DNA of 64,000 nt from Sanderia malayensis (GCA_013076295.1 RQOL01000505.1:1-64000); one strand, 5' to 3'; shown: positions 12,301 through 28,419, counted from the stretch's first letter. Notes: a model not told the origin generated them from the sequence alone. A program made the numbers and translations.

Positions 12301-13876
12301 GTTAGTACAGCTAAAAAACACTCATTGAAGTACACCTTTTTTACTTTCTCGCAGTGATACTGACATTCAGTCCCACAATTTGCCCATACGTCCACGTAAA
12401 TACAGGTAAAACTGACTGATTGAAATGCACTCTTTTTACTTGTTTTAGTGATATTTACATTCATTCCAACAATCTACACATGAATCCAAGTTAATGCAGC
12501 TATAAAATACTGATTGGAATACAACTTTTTTACTTCTTTTCCGTTACATTAACATTCATTCCCAAAATTTAGACATAACTTCACGTTAATACAGCTAAAA
12601 CTCACGGATTGAAACAAAACATTTTTACTTCTTTTCCGCGATATTAACATTCATTCCCACAATTTACACATGAATCCACGTTAATACAGCTAAAGCTGAC
12701 TGATTGAAATACCTCTTTTTGTACTTTTTTTCCGTGATATTGACATTGATTCCCACAATTCATACATGAATCCATGTTAAGACAAATAAAACTGACTGAT
12801 TGGAATACACCATTTTTACTTTTTTTGTGATATTAACATTCGCTACGACAATTTGCACACGAATCCACGTTAATACAGATAAAGCTGACTGATTGAAATA
12901 CAATTTTTTTTTTCTTTTCGGTGATTTGAACATTCATTCCCACAATTTACACATGAATCCATGTTAATACAGCTCAAACTGACTGATGGAAATACACTTT
13001 TTTCACTTGTTTTCACCGATATTAACCTTCATTCCCACAATTTACACATGATTTCACGTTATTACAACTAAAACTCACTGATTGAAACAAAACGTTTTTA
13101 CTTCTTTTCTGCGATACTAACATTCATTCCCACAATTTTCACATGAATCCACGTTAATACAGCTAAAAAAACTCATTGAAATACACCTTTTTTACTTTTT
13201 CGCATTGATATTGACATTCATTCCCATAATTTACCCATACGTCAACGTTAATACATGTAAAACTGACTGATTGAATGGCACCCTTTTTACTTGTTTTTAG
13301 AGATATTAGCCTTCATTCCCACAATTTACACATGAATCCACGTTAATACAGCTATAAAACACTGATTGAATTACAACTTTTTACTTCTTTTCCGTTATAT
13401 TAACACTCATTCCCACAATTTACATATGAATCCACGTTAATACAGCGAAAAATGACTGATTGAAATACAACGTTTTTACTTCTTTTCCATTATATTAATA
13501 ATCATTCCCACAATTTACACATATTTTCACGTTATTACAACTAAAACTCACTGATTGAAACAAAACGTTTTTACTTCGTTTCTGCAATACTAACATTCAT
13601 TCCCACAATTTTCACATAAATCCACGTTAATACAGCTAAAAAAACTCATTGAAATACACCTTTTTTACTTTTTCGCAGTGATATTGACATTCATTCCCAT
13701 AATTTACCCATACGTCAACGTTAATACATGTAAAACTGACTGATTGAATGGCACCCTTTTTACTTGTTTTTAGTGATATTAACCTTCATACCCTCAATTT
13801 ACACATGAATCCACGTTAATACAGCTATAAAATACTGACTGGAATACAACTTTTTAGTTCTTTTCCGTTATATTAA

Positions 13877-16800
13877 CATTCATTCCCACAATTTACACAT
13901 AACTTCACTTTAATACAGCTAAAACTCACGGATTGAAACAAAACGTTTTTACTTCTTTTCCGCGATATTCACATTCATTCCCACAATTTACACTTGAATC
14001 CACGTTAATACAGCTATAACTGACTGTTTGAAATACACCTTTTTTACTTGTTTTCCGTGATATTGACATTGATTTCCACAATTTACTCATACGTCAACTT
14101 TAAAACAGGTAAAACTGACAGACTGAAATATACTTTTTTTTACTTGTTCTCCGTGATATTGACGTTCATTACCACAGCTTATAAATGATTTGTCTTTAAT
14201 ACAGCTAAGACTGACCGATTGAAATACCCCTTTTCTTACTTGTTTTCAGTGATTTTAGCATTCATTCCCAAAAACTTACACATGAATTTACGTCAATACC
14301 GCTAAAACATACTGATTGAAATGCACCTGTTTTACTTTTTGCCGTGATATTACCATTCGCTACCACAATTTACACATGAATCCACGTTAATACAGATATA
14401 AAACACTGATTGAAATACAACTTTTTTACTTCAATTCCGTTATATTAACATTCATTCCCACAATTTACATATGAATCCACGTTAATACAGGGAAAACTGA
14501 CTCATTGAAATACAACACTTTTACTTTTTTTCTGTGATTTTAACATTCATTCACACAATTTACACATGATTCCACGTTAATACAGCTATAAAACACTGAT
14601 TGAAATACACCTTTTTTACTTGTTTTCAGTGATATCAACTTTCATTCCCACAATTTACACATTAATCCACGTTAGTACAGCTAAAAAATACTCATTGAAG
14701 TACACCTTTTTTAATTTCTCGCAGTGATACTGACATTCAGTCCCACAATTTGCCCATACGTCCACGTAAATACAGGTAAAACTGACTGATTGAAATGCAC
14801 TCTTTTTACTTGTTTTAGTGATATTAACACTCATTCCAACAATCTACACATGAATCCAGCTTAATACAGCTATAAAATACTGATTGGAATACAACTTTTT
14901 TACTTCTTTTCCGTTATATTAACATTCATTCCCAAAATTTAGACATAACTTCACGTTAATACAGCTAAAACTCACGGATTGAAATACATCTTTTTGTACT
15001 TGTTTTCCGTGATATTGACATTGAGTCCCACAATTTAGACATGAATCCATGTTAAGACAAATAAAACTGACTGATTGGAATACACCATTTTTTTTCTTTT
15101 CGGTGATTTTAACATTCATTCCCACAATTTACACATGAATCCATGTTAATACAGCTCAAACTGACTGATGGAAATACACTTTTTTTTGCTTGTTTTCACC
15201 GATATTAACCTTCATTCCCACAATTTACACATGATTTCACGTTAATACAGCTATAAAACACTGATTGAAATACACCTTTTTTACTTTTCTCAGGAATTTT
15301 TACTTTCTCGCAGTGATATTGACATTCAGTCCCAAAATTTGCCCATACGTCCACGTAAACACAGGTAAAACTGACTGATTGAAATGCGCTCTTTTTACTT
15401 GGTTTAGTGATATTAAAATTCATTCCAACAGTCTACACAGGAATCCGCGTTAATACGGCTAAAACTGACTGATTAAAATACACTTGTTTTACTTGTTTTC
15501 AGTGATATTAACTTTCATTCCCACAAATTACAGATGATTCCACGTTAATACAGCTAAAACTGACAGATTGAAATATACTTGTTTTACTTCTTTTCAGTGA
15601 TATTAACTTTCATTCCCACAATTTACAGATGATTCCACGTTAATACAGCTAAAACTGACGTATTGAAAAACACTTTTTTTACATGTTTTCAATGATATTA
15701 ACTTTCATTCCCACAATTTACACATGATTCCACGTTATTGCAGCTAAAGCTGACTGATTGAAATACACCGTTTTTACTTCTCTTCAGTGATATTAACCTT
15801 CATTCCCACAATTAATACAGCTATAAAATACTGATTGGAATACAACTTTTTTACTTCTTTTCCGTTATATTAACATTCATTCCCAAAACTTACACATAAC
15901 TTCACGTTAACACAGCTAAAACTCACGGATTGAAACAAAACTTTTTTACTTCTTTTCCAGGATATAATAATTCATTCCCACAATTTACACATGAATCCAC
16001 GTTGATACAGCTAAAGCTGACTGATTGAAATACACCTTTTTGTACTTGTTTTCCGTGATATTGACATTGATTCCCACAATTTACTCATATGTCAACGTTA
16101 AAACAGGTAAAATTGACAGACTGAAATGAACCTTTTTTACTTGTTTTCCGTGATATTGACATTCATTACCACAATTTACACATGAATCCACGTTAATACA
16201 GCTATAAAACACTGATTGAAATACAACTTTTTTACTTGTTTTCAGTGATATCAACTTTCATTCCCACAATTTACAGATGATTCCACGTTAATACAGCTAA
16301 AACTGACGGATTGAAATATACTTCTTTTACTTGTTTTCGGTGATATTAACTTTCATTCCCACAATTTACACATGATTCCACGTTAATACAGCTAAAACTG
16401 ACTGATTGAAATACACAGTTTTTACTTCTCTTCAGTGATATTAACATTCATTCCCACAATTTATACATATTAACCCGTTATTACAGCCAAAACTCACTGC
16501 TTGAAACAAAACGTTTTTACTCCTTTTCCGCGATACTAACATTCATTCCCACAATTTACACATGAATCCGCGTTAATACAGCTAAACAATACAGATTGAA
16601 ATACACCTTTTTTACTTTTTCGCAATGATTTTGACATTAATTCCCATAATTTGCCCATACGTCAACGTTAATACATGTAAAACTGACTGATTGAAATGCA
16701 CCCTTTTTACTTGTTTTTCGTGATATTAACCTTCATACCCTCAATTTACACATGAATCCAAGTTAATACAGCTATAAAATACTGATTGGAATAAAACTTT

Positions 16801-17110
16801 TTTACTTCTTTTCCGTTATATTAACATTCATTCCCAAAACTTACACATAACTTCACGTTAACACAGCTAAAACTCCCGGATTGGAACAAAACTTTTTTAC
16901 TTCTTTTCCGCGATATTAACATTCATTCCCACAATTTACACATGAATCCACGTTGATACAGCTAAAGCTGACTGATTGAAATACACCTTTTTGTACTTGT
17001 TTTCCGTGATATTGACATTGATTCCCACAATTTACTTATACGTCAACGTTAAAACAGGTAAAACTGACAGACTGAAATGAACCTTTTTTACTTGTTTTCC
17101 GTGATATTGA
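13877..17110. repeat. 3,234-bp higher-order satellite unit, copy 1
   Basis: Thirty-four 95-bp monomers that recur as a block in the next 3,234 bp. Landmarks at constant offset include an unusual CACTTGAATC monomer at 13,991 (17,225 in copy 2), a fused monomer seam near 15,289, and a shortened monomer near 15,810 where CACAATTAATACAG skips the usual spacer. Only scattered single-base differences are seen, so the duplication is recent. No gene. Confidence 0.88.
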
Positions 17111-20100
17111 CATTCATTCCCACAATTTACACATAACTTCACTTTAATACAGCTAAAACTCACGGATTGAAACAAAACGTTTTTACTTCTTTTCCGCGAT
17201 ATTCACATTCATTCCCACAATTTACACTTGAATCCACGTTAATACAGCTATAACTGACTGTTTGAAATACACCTTTTTTACTTGTTTTCCGTGATATTGA
17301 CATTGATTTCCACAATTTACTCATACGTCAACTTTAAAACAGGTAAAACTGACAGACTGAAATATACTTTTTTTTACTTGTTCTCCGTGGTATTGACGTT
17401 CATTACCACAGCTTATAAATGATTTGTCTTTAATACAGCTAAGACTGACCGATTGAAATACCCCTTTTCTTACTTGTTTTCAGTGATTTTAGCATTCATT
17501 CCCAAAAACTTACACATGAATTTACGTCAATACCGCTAAAACATACTGATTGAAATGCACCTGTTTTACTTTTTGCCGTGATATTACCATTCGCTACCAC
17601 AATTTACACATGAATCCACGTTAATACAGATATAAAACACTGATTGAAATACAACTTTTTTACTTCAATTCCGTTATATTAACATTCATTCCCACAATTT
17701 ACATATGAATCCACGTTAATACAGGGAAAACTGACTCATTGAAATACAACACTTTTACTTTTTTTCTGTGATTTTAACATTCATTCACACAATTTACACA
17801 TGATTCCACGTTAATACAGCTATAAAACACTGATTGAAATACACCTTTTTTACTTGTTTTCAGTGATATCAACTTTCATTCCCACAATTTACACATTAAT
17901 CCACGTTAGTACAGCTAAAAAATACTCATTGAAGTACACCTTTTTTAATTTCTCGCAGTGATACTGACATTCAGTCCCACAATTTGCCCATACGTCCACG
18001 TAAATACAGGTAAAACTGACTGATTGAAATGCACTCTTTTTACTTGTTTTAGTGATATTAACACTCATTCCAACAATCTACACATGAATCCAGCTTAATA
18101 CAGCTATAAAATACTGATTGGAATACAACTTTTTTACTTCTTTTCCGTTATATTAACATTCATTCCCAAAATTTAGACATAACTTCACGTTAATACAGCT
18201 AAAACTCACGGATTGAAATACATCTTTTTGTACTTGTTTTCCGTGATATTGACATTGAGTCCCACATTTTAGACATGAATCCATGTTAAGACAAATAAAA
18301 CTGACTGATTGGAATACACCATTTTTTTTCTTTTCGGTGATTTTAACATTCATTCCCACAATTTACACATGAATCCATGTTAATACAGCTCAAACTGACT
18401 GATGGAAATACACTTTTTTTTACTTGTTTTCACCGATATTAACCTTCATTCCCACAATTTACACATGATTTCACGTTAATACAGCTATAAAACACTGATT
18501 GAAATACACCTTTTTTACTTTTCTCAGGAATTTTTACTTTCTCGCAGTGATATTGACATTCAGTCCCAAAATTTGCTCATACGTCCACGTAAACACAGGT
18601 AAAACTGACTGATTGAAATGCGCTCTTTTACTTGGTTTAGTGATATTAAAATTCATTCCAACAGTCTACACAGGAATCCGCGTTAATACGGCTAAAACTG
18701 ACTGATTAAAATACACTTGTTTTACTTGTTTTCAGTGATATTAACTTTCATTCCCACAAATTACAGATGATTCCACGTTAATACAGCTAAAACTGACAGA
18801 TTGAAATATACTTGTTTTACTTCTTTTCAGTGATATTAACTTTCATTCCCACAATTTACAGATGATTCCACGTTAATACAGCTAAAACTGACGTATTGAA
18901 AAACACTTTTTTTACATGTTTTCAATGATATTAACTTTCATTCCCACAATTTACACATGATTCCACGTTATTGCAGCTAAAGCTGACTGATTGAAATACA
19001 CCGTTTTTACTTCTCTTCAGTGATATTAACCTTCATTCCCACAATTAATACAGCTATAAATACTGATTGGAATACAACTTTTTTACTTCTTTTCCGTTAT
19101 ATTAACATTCATTCCCAAAACTTACACATAACTTCACGTTAACACAGCTAAAACTCACGGATTGAAACAAAACTTTTTTACTTCTTTTCCAGGATATAAT
19201 AATTCATTCCCACAATTTACACATGAATCCACGTTGATACAGCTAAAGCTGACTGATTGAAATACACCTTTTTGTACTTGTTTTCCGTGATATTGACATT
19301 GATTCCCACAATTTACTCATATGTCAACGTTAAAACAGGTAAAATTGACAGACTGAAATGAACCTTTTTTACTTGTTTTCCGTGATATTGACATTCATTA
19401 CCACAATTTACACATGAATCCACGTTAATACAGCTATAAAACACTGATTGAAATACAACTTTTTTACTTGTTTTCAGTGATATCAACTTTCATTCCCACA
19501 ATTTACAGATGATTCCACGTTAATACAGCTAAAACTGACGGATTGAAATATACTTCTTTTACTTGTTTTCGGTGATATTAACTTTCATTCCCACAATTTA
19601 CACATGATTCCACGTTAATACAGCTAAAACTGACTGATTGAAATCCACACAGTTTTTACTTCTCTTCAGTGATATTAACATTCATTCCCACAATTTATAC
19701 ATATTAACCCGTTATTACAGCCAAAACTCACTGCTTGAAACAAAACGTTTTTACTCCTTTTCCGCGATACTAACATTCATTCCCACAATTTACACATGAA
19801 TCCGCGTTAATACAGCTAAACAATACAGATTGAAATACACCTTTTTTACTTTTTCGCAATGATTTTGACATTAATTCCCATAATTTGCCCATACGTCAAC
19901 GTTAATACATGTAAAACTGACTGATTGAAATGCACCATTTTTACTTGTTTTTCGTGATATTAACCTTCATACCCTCAATTTACACATGAATCCAAGTTAA
20001 TACAGCTATAAAATACTGATTGGAATAAAACTTTTTTACTTCTTTTCCGTTATATTAACATTCATTCCCAAAACTTACACATAACTTCACGTTAACACAG

Positions 20101-20344
20101 CTAAAACTCCCGGATTGGAACAAAACTTTTTTACTTCTTTTCCGCGATATTAACATTCATTCCCACAATTTACACATGAATCCACGTTGATACAGCTAAA
20201 GCTGACTGATTGAAATACACCTTTTTGTATTTGTTTTCCGTGATATTGACATTGATTCCCACAATTTACTTATACGTCAACGTTAAAACAGGTAAAACTG
20301 ACAGACTGAAATGAACCTTTTTTACTTGTTTTCCGTGATATTGA
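17111..20344. repeat. 3,234-bp higher-order satellite unit, copy 2
   Basis: Direct, adjacent duplicate of 13,877-17,110. The similarity ends where copy 2 reads CATTCATTACCAC and copy 1 continues CATTCATTCCCAC. The junction lies in the most conserved part of the monomer, as expected for unequal crossing-over between out-of-register monomers. Confidence 0.88.
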
Positions 20345-23300
20345 CATTCATTACCACAATTTACACATGAATCCACGTTAATACAGCTATAAAACACTGA
20401 TTGAAATACAACTTTTTTACTTGTTTTCAGTGATATCAACTTTCGTTCCCACAACTTACACATTAATCCACGTTAATACAGCTAAAAAAATACTCATTGA
20501 AATACACCTTTTTTACTTTCTCGCAGTGATATTGACATTCAGTCCCACTATTTGCCCATACGTCCACGTGAATACAGGTAAAACTGACTGATTGAAATGC
20601 ACTCTTTTTACTTGTTTTAGTGATATTAACATTCATTCGAACAATCTACACCTGAATCCACGTTAATACGGCTAAAACAGACTGATTAAAATACAGTTGT
20701 TTTACTTGTTTTCAGTGATATTAACTTTCATTCCCACAATTTACAGATGATTCCACCTTAATACAGCTAAAACTGACGGATTGAAATATACTTGTTTTAC
20801 TTCTTTTCAGTGATATTAACGTTCATTTTCACAATTTACAGATGATTCCACGTTAATACAGCTAAAACTGACGTATTGAAAAACACTTTTTTTACTTGTT
20901 TTCAGTGATATTATCTTTCATTCCCACAATTTACACATGATTCCACGTTAATACAGCTAAAGCTGACTGATTGAAATACACTGTTTTTACTTCTCTTCAG
21001 TGATATTAACCTTCATTCCCACAATTTACACATCAATCCACGTTAATACAGCTATAAACCACTGATTGAATTACAACTTTTTTACTTCTCTTCCGTTATA
21101 TTAACATTCATTCCCACAATTTACATATGAATCCACGTTAATACAGCGAAAACTGACTGATTGAAATACAACGTTTTTACTTCTTTTCCATGATATTAAT
21201 AATCATTCCCACAATTTACACATATTTTCACGTTATTACAACTAAAACTCACTGATTGAAACAAAACGTTTTTACTTCTTTTCTGCGATACTAACATTCA
21301 TTCCCACAATTTTCACATGAATCCACGTTAATACAGCTAAAAAAAACTCATTGAAATACACCTTTTTTACTTTTTCGAAGTGATATTGACATTCATTCCC
21401 ATAATTTACCCATACGTCAACGTTAATACATGTAAAAGTGACTGATTGAATGGCACCCTTTTTACTTGTTTTTAGTGATATTAACCTTCATACCCTCAAT
21501 TTACACATGAATCCACGTTAATACAGCTAAAACTCACGAATTGAAACAAAACGTTTTTACTTCTTTTCCGCGATATTCACATTCATTCCCACAATTTACA
21601 CATGAATCCACGTTAATACAGCTAAAACTGACTGATTGAAATACACCTTTTTTACTTGTTTTCCGTGATATTGACATTGATTTCCACAATTTACTCATAC
21701 GTCAACTTTAAAACAGGTAAAACTGACAGACTGAAATACACTTTTTTTTACTTGTTCTCCGTGATATTGACGTTCATTACCACAACTTATAAATGATTTG
21801 TTTTTTATACAGCTAAGACTGACCGATTGAAATACTCCTTTTCTTACTTGTTTTCAGTGATTCTAACATTCATACCCAAAAACTTACACATGAATTCACG
21901 TCAATACCGCTAAAACATACTGATTGAAATGCACCTGTTTTACTTTTTTCCGTGATATTACCATTCGCTACCACAATTTACACATGAATCCACGTTAATA
22001 CAGCTAAAACTCACGGATTGAAACAAAACTTTTTTACTTCTTTTCCGCGATATTAACATTCATTCCCACAATTTACACATGAATCCACGTTAATGCAGCT
22101 AAAGCTGACTGATTGAAATACATCTTTTTGTACTTGTTTTCCGTGATATTGACATTCATTCCCACAATTTACACATGAATCCATGTTAATTCAGCTCAAA
22201 CTGACTGATGGAAATACACTTTTTTACTTGTTTTCACCGATATTAACCTTCATTGCTACAATTTACACATGATTTCACGTTAATACAGCTATAAAACACT
22301 GATTGAAATACACCTTTTTTACTTTTTTCAGGGATATCAACTTTCGTTCCCTCAATTTACACATTAATCCACGTTAATAAAGCTAAAAAATATTCATTGA
22401 AATACACATTTTTTACAATCTCGCAGTGATATTGACATTCAGTCCCAAAATTGGCCCATACGTCCACGTAAATACAGGTAAAACTGACTGATTGAAATGC
22501 ACTCTTTTTACTTGATTTAGTGATATTAACATTCATTCCAACAATCTACACAGGAATCCGCGTTAATACGGCTAAAACTGACTGATTAAAATAAACTTGT
22601 TTTACTCGTTTTCAGTGATATTAACTTTCATTCCCACAATTTACAGATGATTCCACCTTAATACAGCTAAAAAAACTCATTGAAATACACCTTTTTTACT
22701 TTTTCGCAGTGATATTGACATTCATTCCCATAATTTACCCATACGTCAACGTTAATACATGTAAAACTGACTGATTGAATAGCACCCTTTTTACTAGTTT
22801 TTAGTGATATTAACCTTCATACTCTCAATTTACACATGAATCCACGTTAATACAGCTATAAAATACCGACTGAAATACAACTTTTTTAGGTCTTTTCCGT
22901 TATATTAACATTCATTCCCACATTTTACACATAACTTCACTTTAATACAGCTAAAACTCACGGATTGAAACAAAACGTTTTTACTTCTTTTCCGCGATAT
23001 TCACATTCATTCCCACAATTTACACATGAATCCACGTTAATACAGCTAAACCTGACTGATTATAATACACCTTTTTTACTTGTTTTCCGTGATATTGACA
23101 TTGATTCCCACAATTGACACATACGTCAACGTTAATACAGGCAAAACTGACCAATTAAAATACCCCTTTTCTTACTTTTTTTCAGTGATATTAATATTCA
23201 TTCCCACAAATTTTAAATGAATCCACGTTAATACAGCTAAACCTGACTGATTGTAATACACCTTTTTTACTTACTTTCCGTGATATTGACATTGATTCTC

Positions 23301-26300
23301 ACAATTGACACATACGTCAACGTTAATACAGGTAAAACTGACAGACTGAAATACACCTTTTTTTAATTCTTTTCCGTGATATTGACATTCATTCCCACAA
23401 CTTATAAATGATTTGTCGTTAATACAGCAAAAGCTCACTGATTAAAATACGCCTTTTTTACTTGTTTTCCGTGATATTGACATTGAATCCCACAATTGAC
23501 ACATACGTCAACGTTAATACAGGTAAAACTGACAGACTGAAATACACCTTTTCTTAATTCTTTTCCGTGATATTGACATTCATTACCACAACGTATAAAT
23601 GATTTGTCTTTAATACAGCTAAAACTGACCAATTGAAATACACCTTTTCTTACTTTTTTTCAGTGATATTAATATTCATTACCACAATTTTTACATGAAT
23701 CCATTTTAAGACAGATAAAACTGACTGATTGGAATACACCATTTTTACTTTTTTTTGCGATATTTACATTCGTTACCACAATTTGAACATGGATCCACGT
23801 TATTAAAGCTAAGACTGGCTGATTGAAATACACCTTTTTTACTTGTTTTCAGTGATATTAACTGTCATTCCCACAATTTAAAACTGAATCCACTTCAATA
23901 CAGCTAATACTGACTGATTGGAATACACCTCTTTTCTTGTTTTCAGTGATATAAACTTTCATTCCCACAATTTACATATGAATCCATGTTAATACAGCGA
24001 AAACTGACTGATTGAAATACAAAATTTTTTTTCTTTTCTGTGATTTTCATATTCATTCCCAAAATTTACACATGAATTTACGTCAATAAAGCTAAGACTG
24101 GCTGATTGAAATACACCTTTTTTACTTGTTTTCAGTGATATTAACTGTCATTCCCACAATTTAAACATGAATCCACTTCAATACAGCTAATACTGACTGA
24201 TTGGAATACACCTCTTTTCTTGTTTTCAGTGATATAAACTTTCATTCCCACAATTTACATATGAATCCATGTTAATACAGCGAAAACTGACTGATTGAAA
24301 TACAAAATTTTTTTTCTTTTCTGTGATTTTCACATTCATTCCCACAATTTACACATGAATCAACGTTAATACATGTAAAACTGACTGATTGAAATGCACC
24401 CTTTTTACTTGTTTTTAGTGATATTAACCTTCATACCCTCAATTTACACATGAATCCACGTTAATACAGCTATAAAATACTGATCGGAATACAACTTTTT
24501 TACTTCTTTTCCGTCATATTAACATTCTATCCCACAATTTACACATAACTTCACGTTAATGCAGCTAACACTCACGGATTGACACAAAACTTGTTTACTT
24601 CTTTTCCGCGATATTAACATTCATTCCCACAATTTACACATGAATCCACGTTAATACAGCTATAAAACACTGATTGAAATACAACTTTTATATTTCTATT
24701 CCGTTATATTAACATTCATTCCCACAATTTACATATGAATCCACGTTAATACAGCGAAAACTGACCGATTGAAATACAACACTTTTACTTTTTTCGGTGA
24801 TTTTAACATTCATTCCCACAATTTACACATGATTCCACGTTAATACAGTTATAAAACACTGATTGAAATACTCCTTTTCTACTTGTTTTCAGTGATATTA
24901 ACCTTCATTATCAGAATTTACACATGATTTCACGTTAATACAGCTATTAAACACTGATTGAAATACACCTTTTTTACTTGTTTTCAGGGATATCAACTTT
25001 CGTTCCCATAATTTACCCATATGTCAACGTTAATACATGTAAAACTGACTGATTGAAATGCACCCTTATTACTTGTTTTTAGTGATATCAACCTTCATAC
25101 CCTCAATTTACACATGAATCCACGTTAATACAGCTATAAAATACTGATCGGAATACAACTTTTTTTACTTCTTTTCCGTCATATTAACATTCATTCCCAC
25201 AATTTACACATAACTTCACGTTAATGCAGCTAACACTCACGGATTGACACAAAACTTGTTTACTTCTTTTCCGCGATATTAACATTCATTCCCACAATTT
25301 ACACATGAATCCACGTTAATACAGCTATAAAACACTGATTGAAATACAACTTTTATATTTCTATTCCGTTATATTAACATCCATTCCCACAATTTACATA
25401 TGAATCCACGTTAATACAGCGAAAACTGACCGATTGAAATACAACACTTTTACTTTTTTCGGTGATTTTAACATTCATTCCCACAATTTACACATGATTC
25501 CACGTTAATACAGCTATAAAACACTGATTGAAATACTCCTTTTCTACTTGTTTTCAGTGATATTAACCTTCATTATCAGAATTTACACATGATTTCACGT
25601 TAATACAGCTATTAAACACTGATTGAAATACACTTTTTTTACTTGTTTTCAGGGATATCAACTTTCGTTCCCATAATTTACCCATACGTCAACGTTAATA
25701 CATGTAAAACTGACTGATTGAAATGCACCCTTATTACTTGTTTTTAATGATATTAACCTTCATACCCTCAATTTACACACGAATCCAAGCTAATACAGCT
25801 ATAAAATATTGATTGGAATACAACTTTTTTACTTCTTTTCCGTTATATTAACATTCATTCCCAAAATTTAGACATAACTTCACGTTAATACAGCTAAAAC
25901 TCACGGATTGAAACAAAACTTTTTTACTTCTTTTCCGCGATATTAACATTAATTCCCACAATTTACACATGAAGCCACGTTAATACAGCTAAAGCTGACT
26001 GATTGAAATACATTCTTTTGTACTTGTTTTTCGTGTTATTGACATTGATTCCCACAATTTATACATGAATCCATGTTAAGACAAATAAAACTGACTGATT
26101 GGAATACACCATTTTTACTTTTTTTGTGATATTAACATTCGTTACCAAAATTTGCACATGAATCCACGTTAATACAGATAAAGCCGACTGATTGAAAGAC
26201 AACTTTTTTTTTCTTTTCGGTGATTTAAACATTCATTCCCACAATTTACACATGAATCCATGTTAATACAGCTCACACTGACTGATGGAAAGACACTTTT

Positions 26301-28419
26301 TTTACTTGTTTTCAGCGATATTAACCTTCATTCCCACAATTTACACATGATTTCACATTAATACAGCTATAAAACACTGATTGAAATACACCTTTTTTAC
26401 TTGTTTTCAGGGATATCTACTTTCGTTCCCTCAATTTACACATTAATGCACGTTAATACAGCTAAAAAATACTCATGGAAATACACCTTTTTTACTTTCT
26501 CGCAGTGATATTAACATTCATTCCAACAATCTACACATGAATCAGCGTTAATACGGCTAAAACTGACTGTTTAAAATGCACTTGTTTTACTTGTTTTCAG
26601 TGATAGTAGCTTTCATTCCCACAATTTACAGATGATTCCACGTTAATAAAGCTAAAACCGACGGATTGAAATATACTTCTTTTACTTGTTTTCAGTGATA
26701 TTAACTTTCATTCCCACAATTTACACATGATCCCACGTTAATACAGCTAAATCTGACTGATTGAAATACACCTTTTTTACTTCTCTTCAGTGATATTAAC
26801 ATTCATTCCCACATTTTACACATAACTTCACGTGAATGCAGCTGAAACTCACGGATTGAAACAAAATTTTTTTACTTCTTTTCTGCGATATTAACATTCA
26901 TTCCCACACTTTACACATGAATCCACGTTAATACAGCTAAAACTGACTGATTGAAATACACCTTTTTTACTTTTTTTCCGTGATATTGACATTGATTTCC
27001 ACAATTTACTCATACGTCAACTTTAAAACAGGTAAAACTGACAGACTGAAATACACCTTTTTTTACCTGTTCTCCGTGATATTGACGTTCATTATCACAA
27101 CTTATAAATGATTTGTCTTTAATACAGCTAAAGCTGTTTGATTGAAATACACCTTTTTTTACTTGTTTTCAGCGATATTAACCTTCATTATCAGAATTTA
27201 CACATGATTTCAGGTTAATACAGCTATTAAACACTGATTTAAATACTCCTTTTTTACTTGTTTTCAGGGATATCAACTTTCGTTCCCATAATTTACCCAT
27301 ACGTCAACGTCAATACATGAAAAACTGACTGATTGAAATGCACCCTTATTACTTGTTTTTAATGATATTAACCTTCATACCCTCAATTTACACACGAATC
27401 CAAGTTAATACAGCTATAAAATACTGATTGGAATTCAACTTTTTTACCTCTTTTCCGTTATATTAACATTCATTCCCAAAATTTAGACATAACTTCACGT
27501 TAATACAGCTAAAGCTGACTGATTGAAATACATTCTTTTGTACTTGTTTTTCGTGATATTGACATTGATTCCCACAATTTATACATGAATCCATGTTAAG
27601 ACAAATAAAACTGACTGATTGGAATACACCATTTTTACTTTTTTTGTGATATTAACATTCGTTGCCACAATTTGCACATGAATCCACGTTAATACAGATA
27701 AAGCCGACTGATTGAAAGACAACTTTTTTTTTCCTTTCGGTGATTTTAACATTCATTCCCACAATTTACACATGAATCCATGTTAATACAGCTCACACTG
27801 ACTGATGGAAATACACTTTTTTACTTGTTTTCAGCGATATTAACCTTCATTCCCACAATTTACACATGATTTCACGTTATTACAGCTATAAAACACTGAT
27901 TGAAATACACCTTTTTTACTTGTTTGCAGGGTTATCAACTTTCGTTCCCTCAATTTACACATTAATCCACGTTAATACAGCTAAAAAAATTCATTGAAAT
28001 ACATTTTTTTTACTTTTTCGCAGTGATATTGACATTCATTCCCATAATTTACCCATACGTCAACGTTAATACATGTAAAACTGACTGATTGAATGGCACC
28101 CTTTTTACTTGTTTTTAGTGATATTAACCTTCATACTCTCAATTTACAAATGAATCCACGTTAATACAGCTAAACCTGACTGATTGTAAAACACCTTTTT
28201 TACTTACTTTCCGTGATATTGACATTGATTCCCACAATTGACACATACGTCAACGTTAATACAGGTAAAACTGACAGACTGAAACACACCTTTTTTTAAT
28301 TCTTTTCCGTGATATTGACATTCATTCCCACAACTTATAAATGATTTGTCGTTAATACAGCTAAAGCTCACTGATTGAAATACGCCTTTTTTTACTTCTT
28401 TTCAGTGATATTAACATTC
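20345..28419. repeat. 95-bp satellite array, block 3
   Basis: Continuous monomers with shorter-range duplications: a 3-monomer (283-bp) repeat starting at 23,811 and 24,094, and a roughly 666-bp (7-monomer) repeat of 24.4-25.1 kb in 25.1-25.8 kb. Many monomers here belong to a class with TTGAC and GTCAA in place of the usual stem sequences. The 23-26 kb part is closely matched again at 60.7-64.0 kb. No gene seen. Confidence 0.9.

Larger units (their letters stand above)
1227..13876. repeat. 95-bp satellite array, block 1
   Basis: Head-to-tail monomers; the GTGAT/GTGAA phase point recurs at 1285, 1380, 1476, 1571 and 1666, a spacing of 95-96 bp. A typical monomer is a conserved half (GTGATATTAAC, ATTCATTCCCACAA, CATGAATCCACG, TTAATACAGC) followed by ACTGACTGATTGAAATACAC, a T-tract and ACTTGTTTTCC. 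Distinct classes are interspersed, for example those with GAATTCTCG or GATGTCCCCG. They recur in the same order, giving block duplications: about 1.43 kb (2.78-4.21 to 4.21-5.64 kb) and about 5.1 kb (1.6-3.86 to 6.7-8.98 kb). Two 64-bp inserts lie within. Unequal exchange is the likely origin. No gene seen. Confidence 0.95.
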
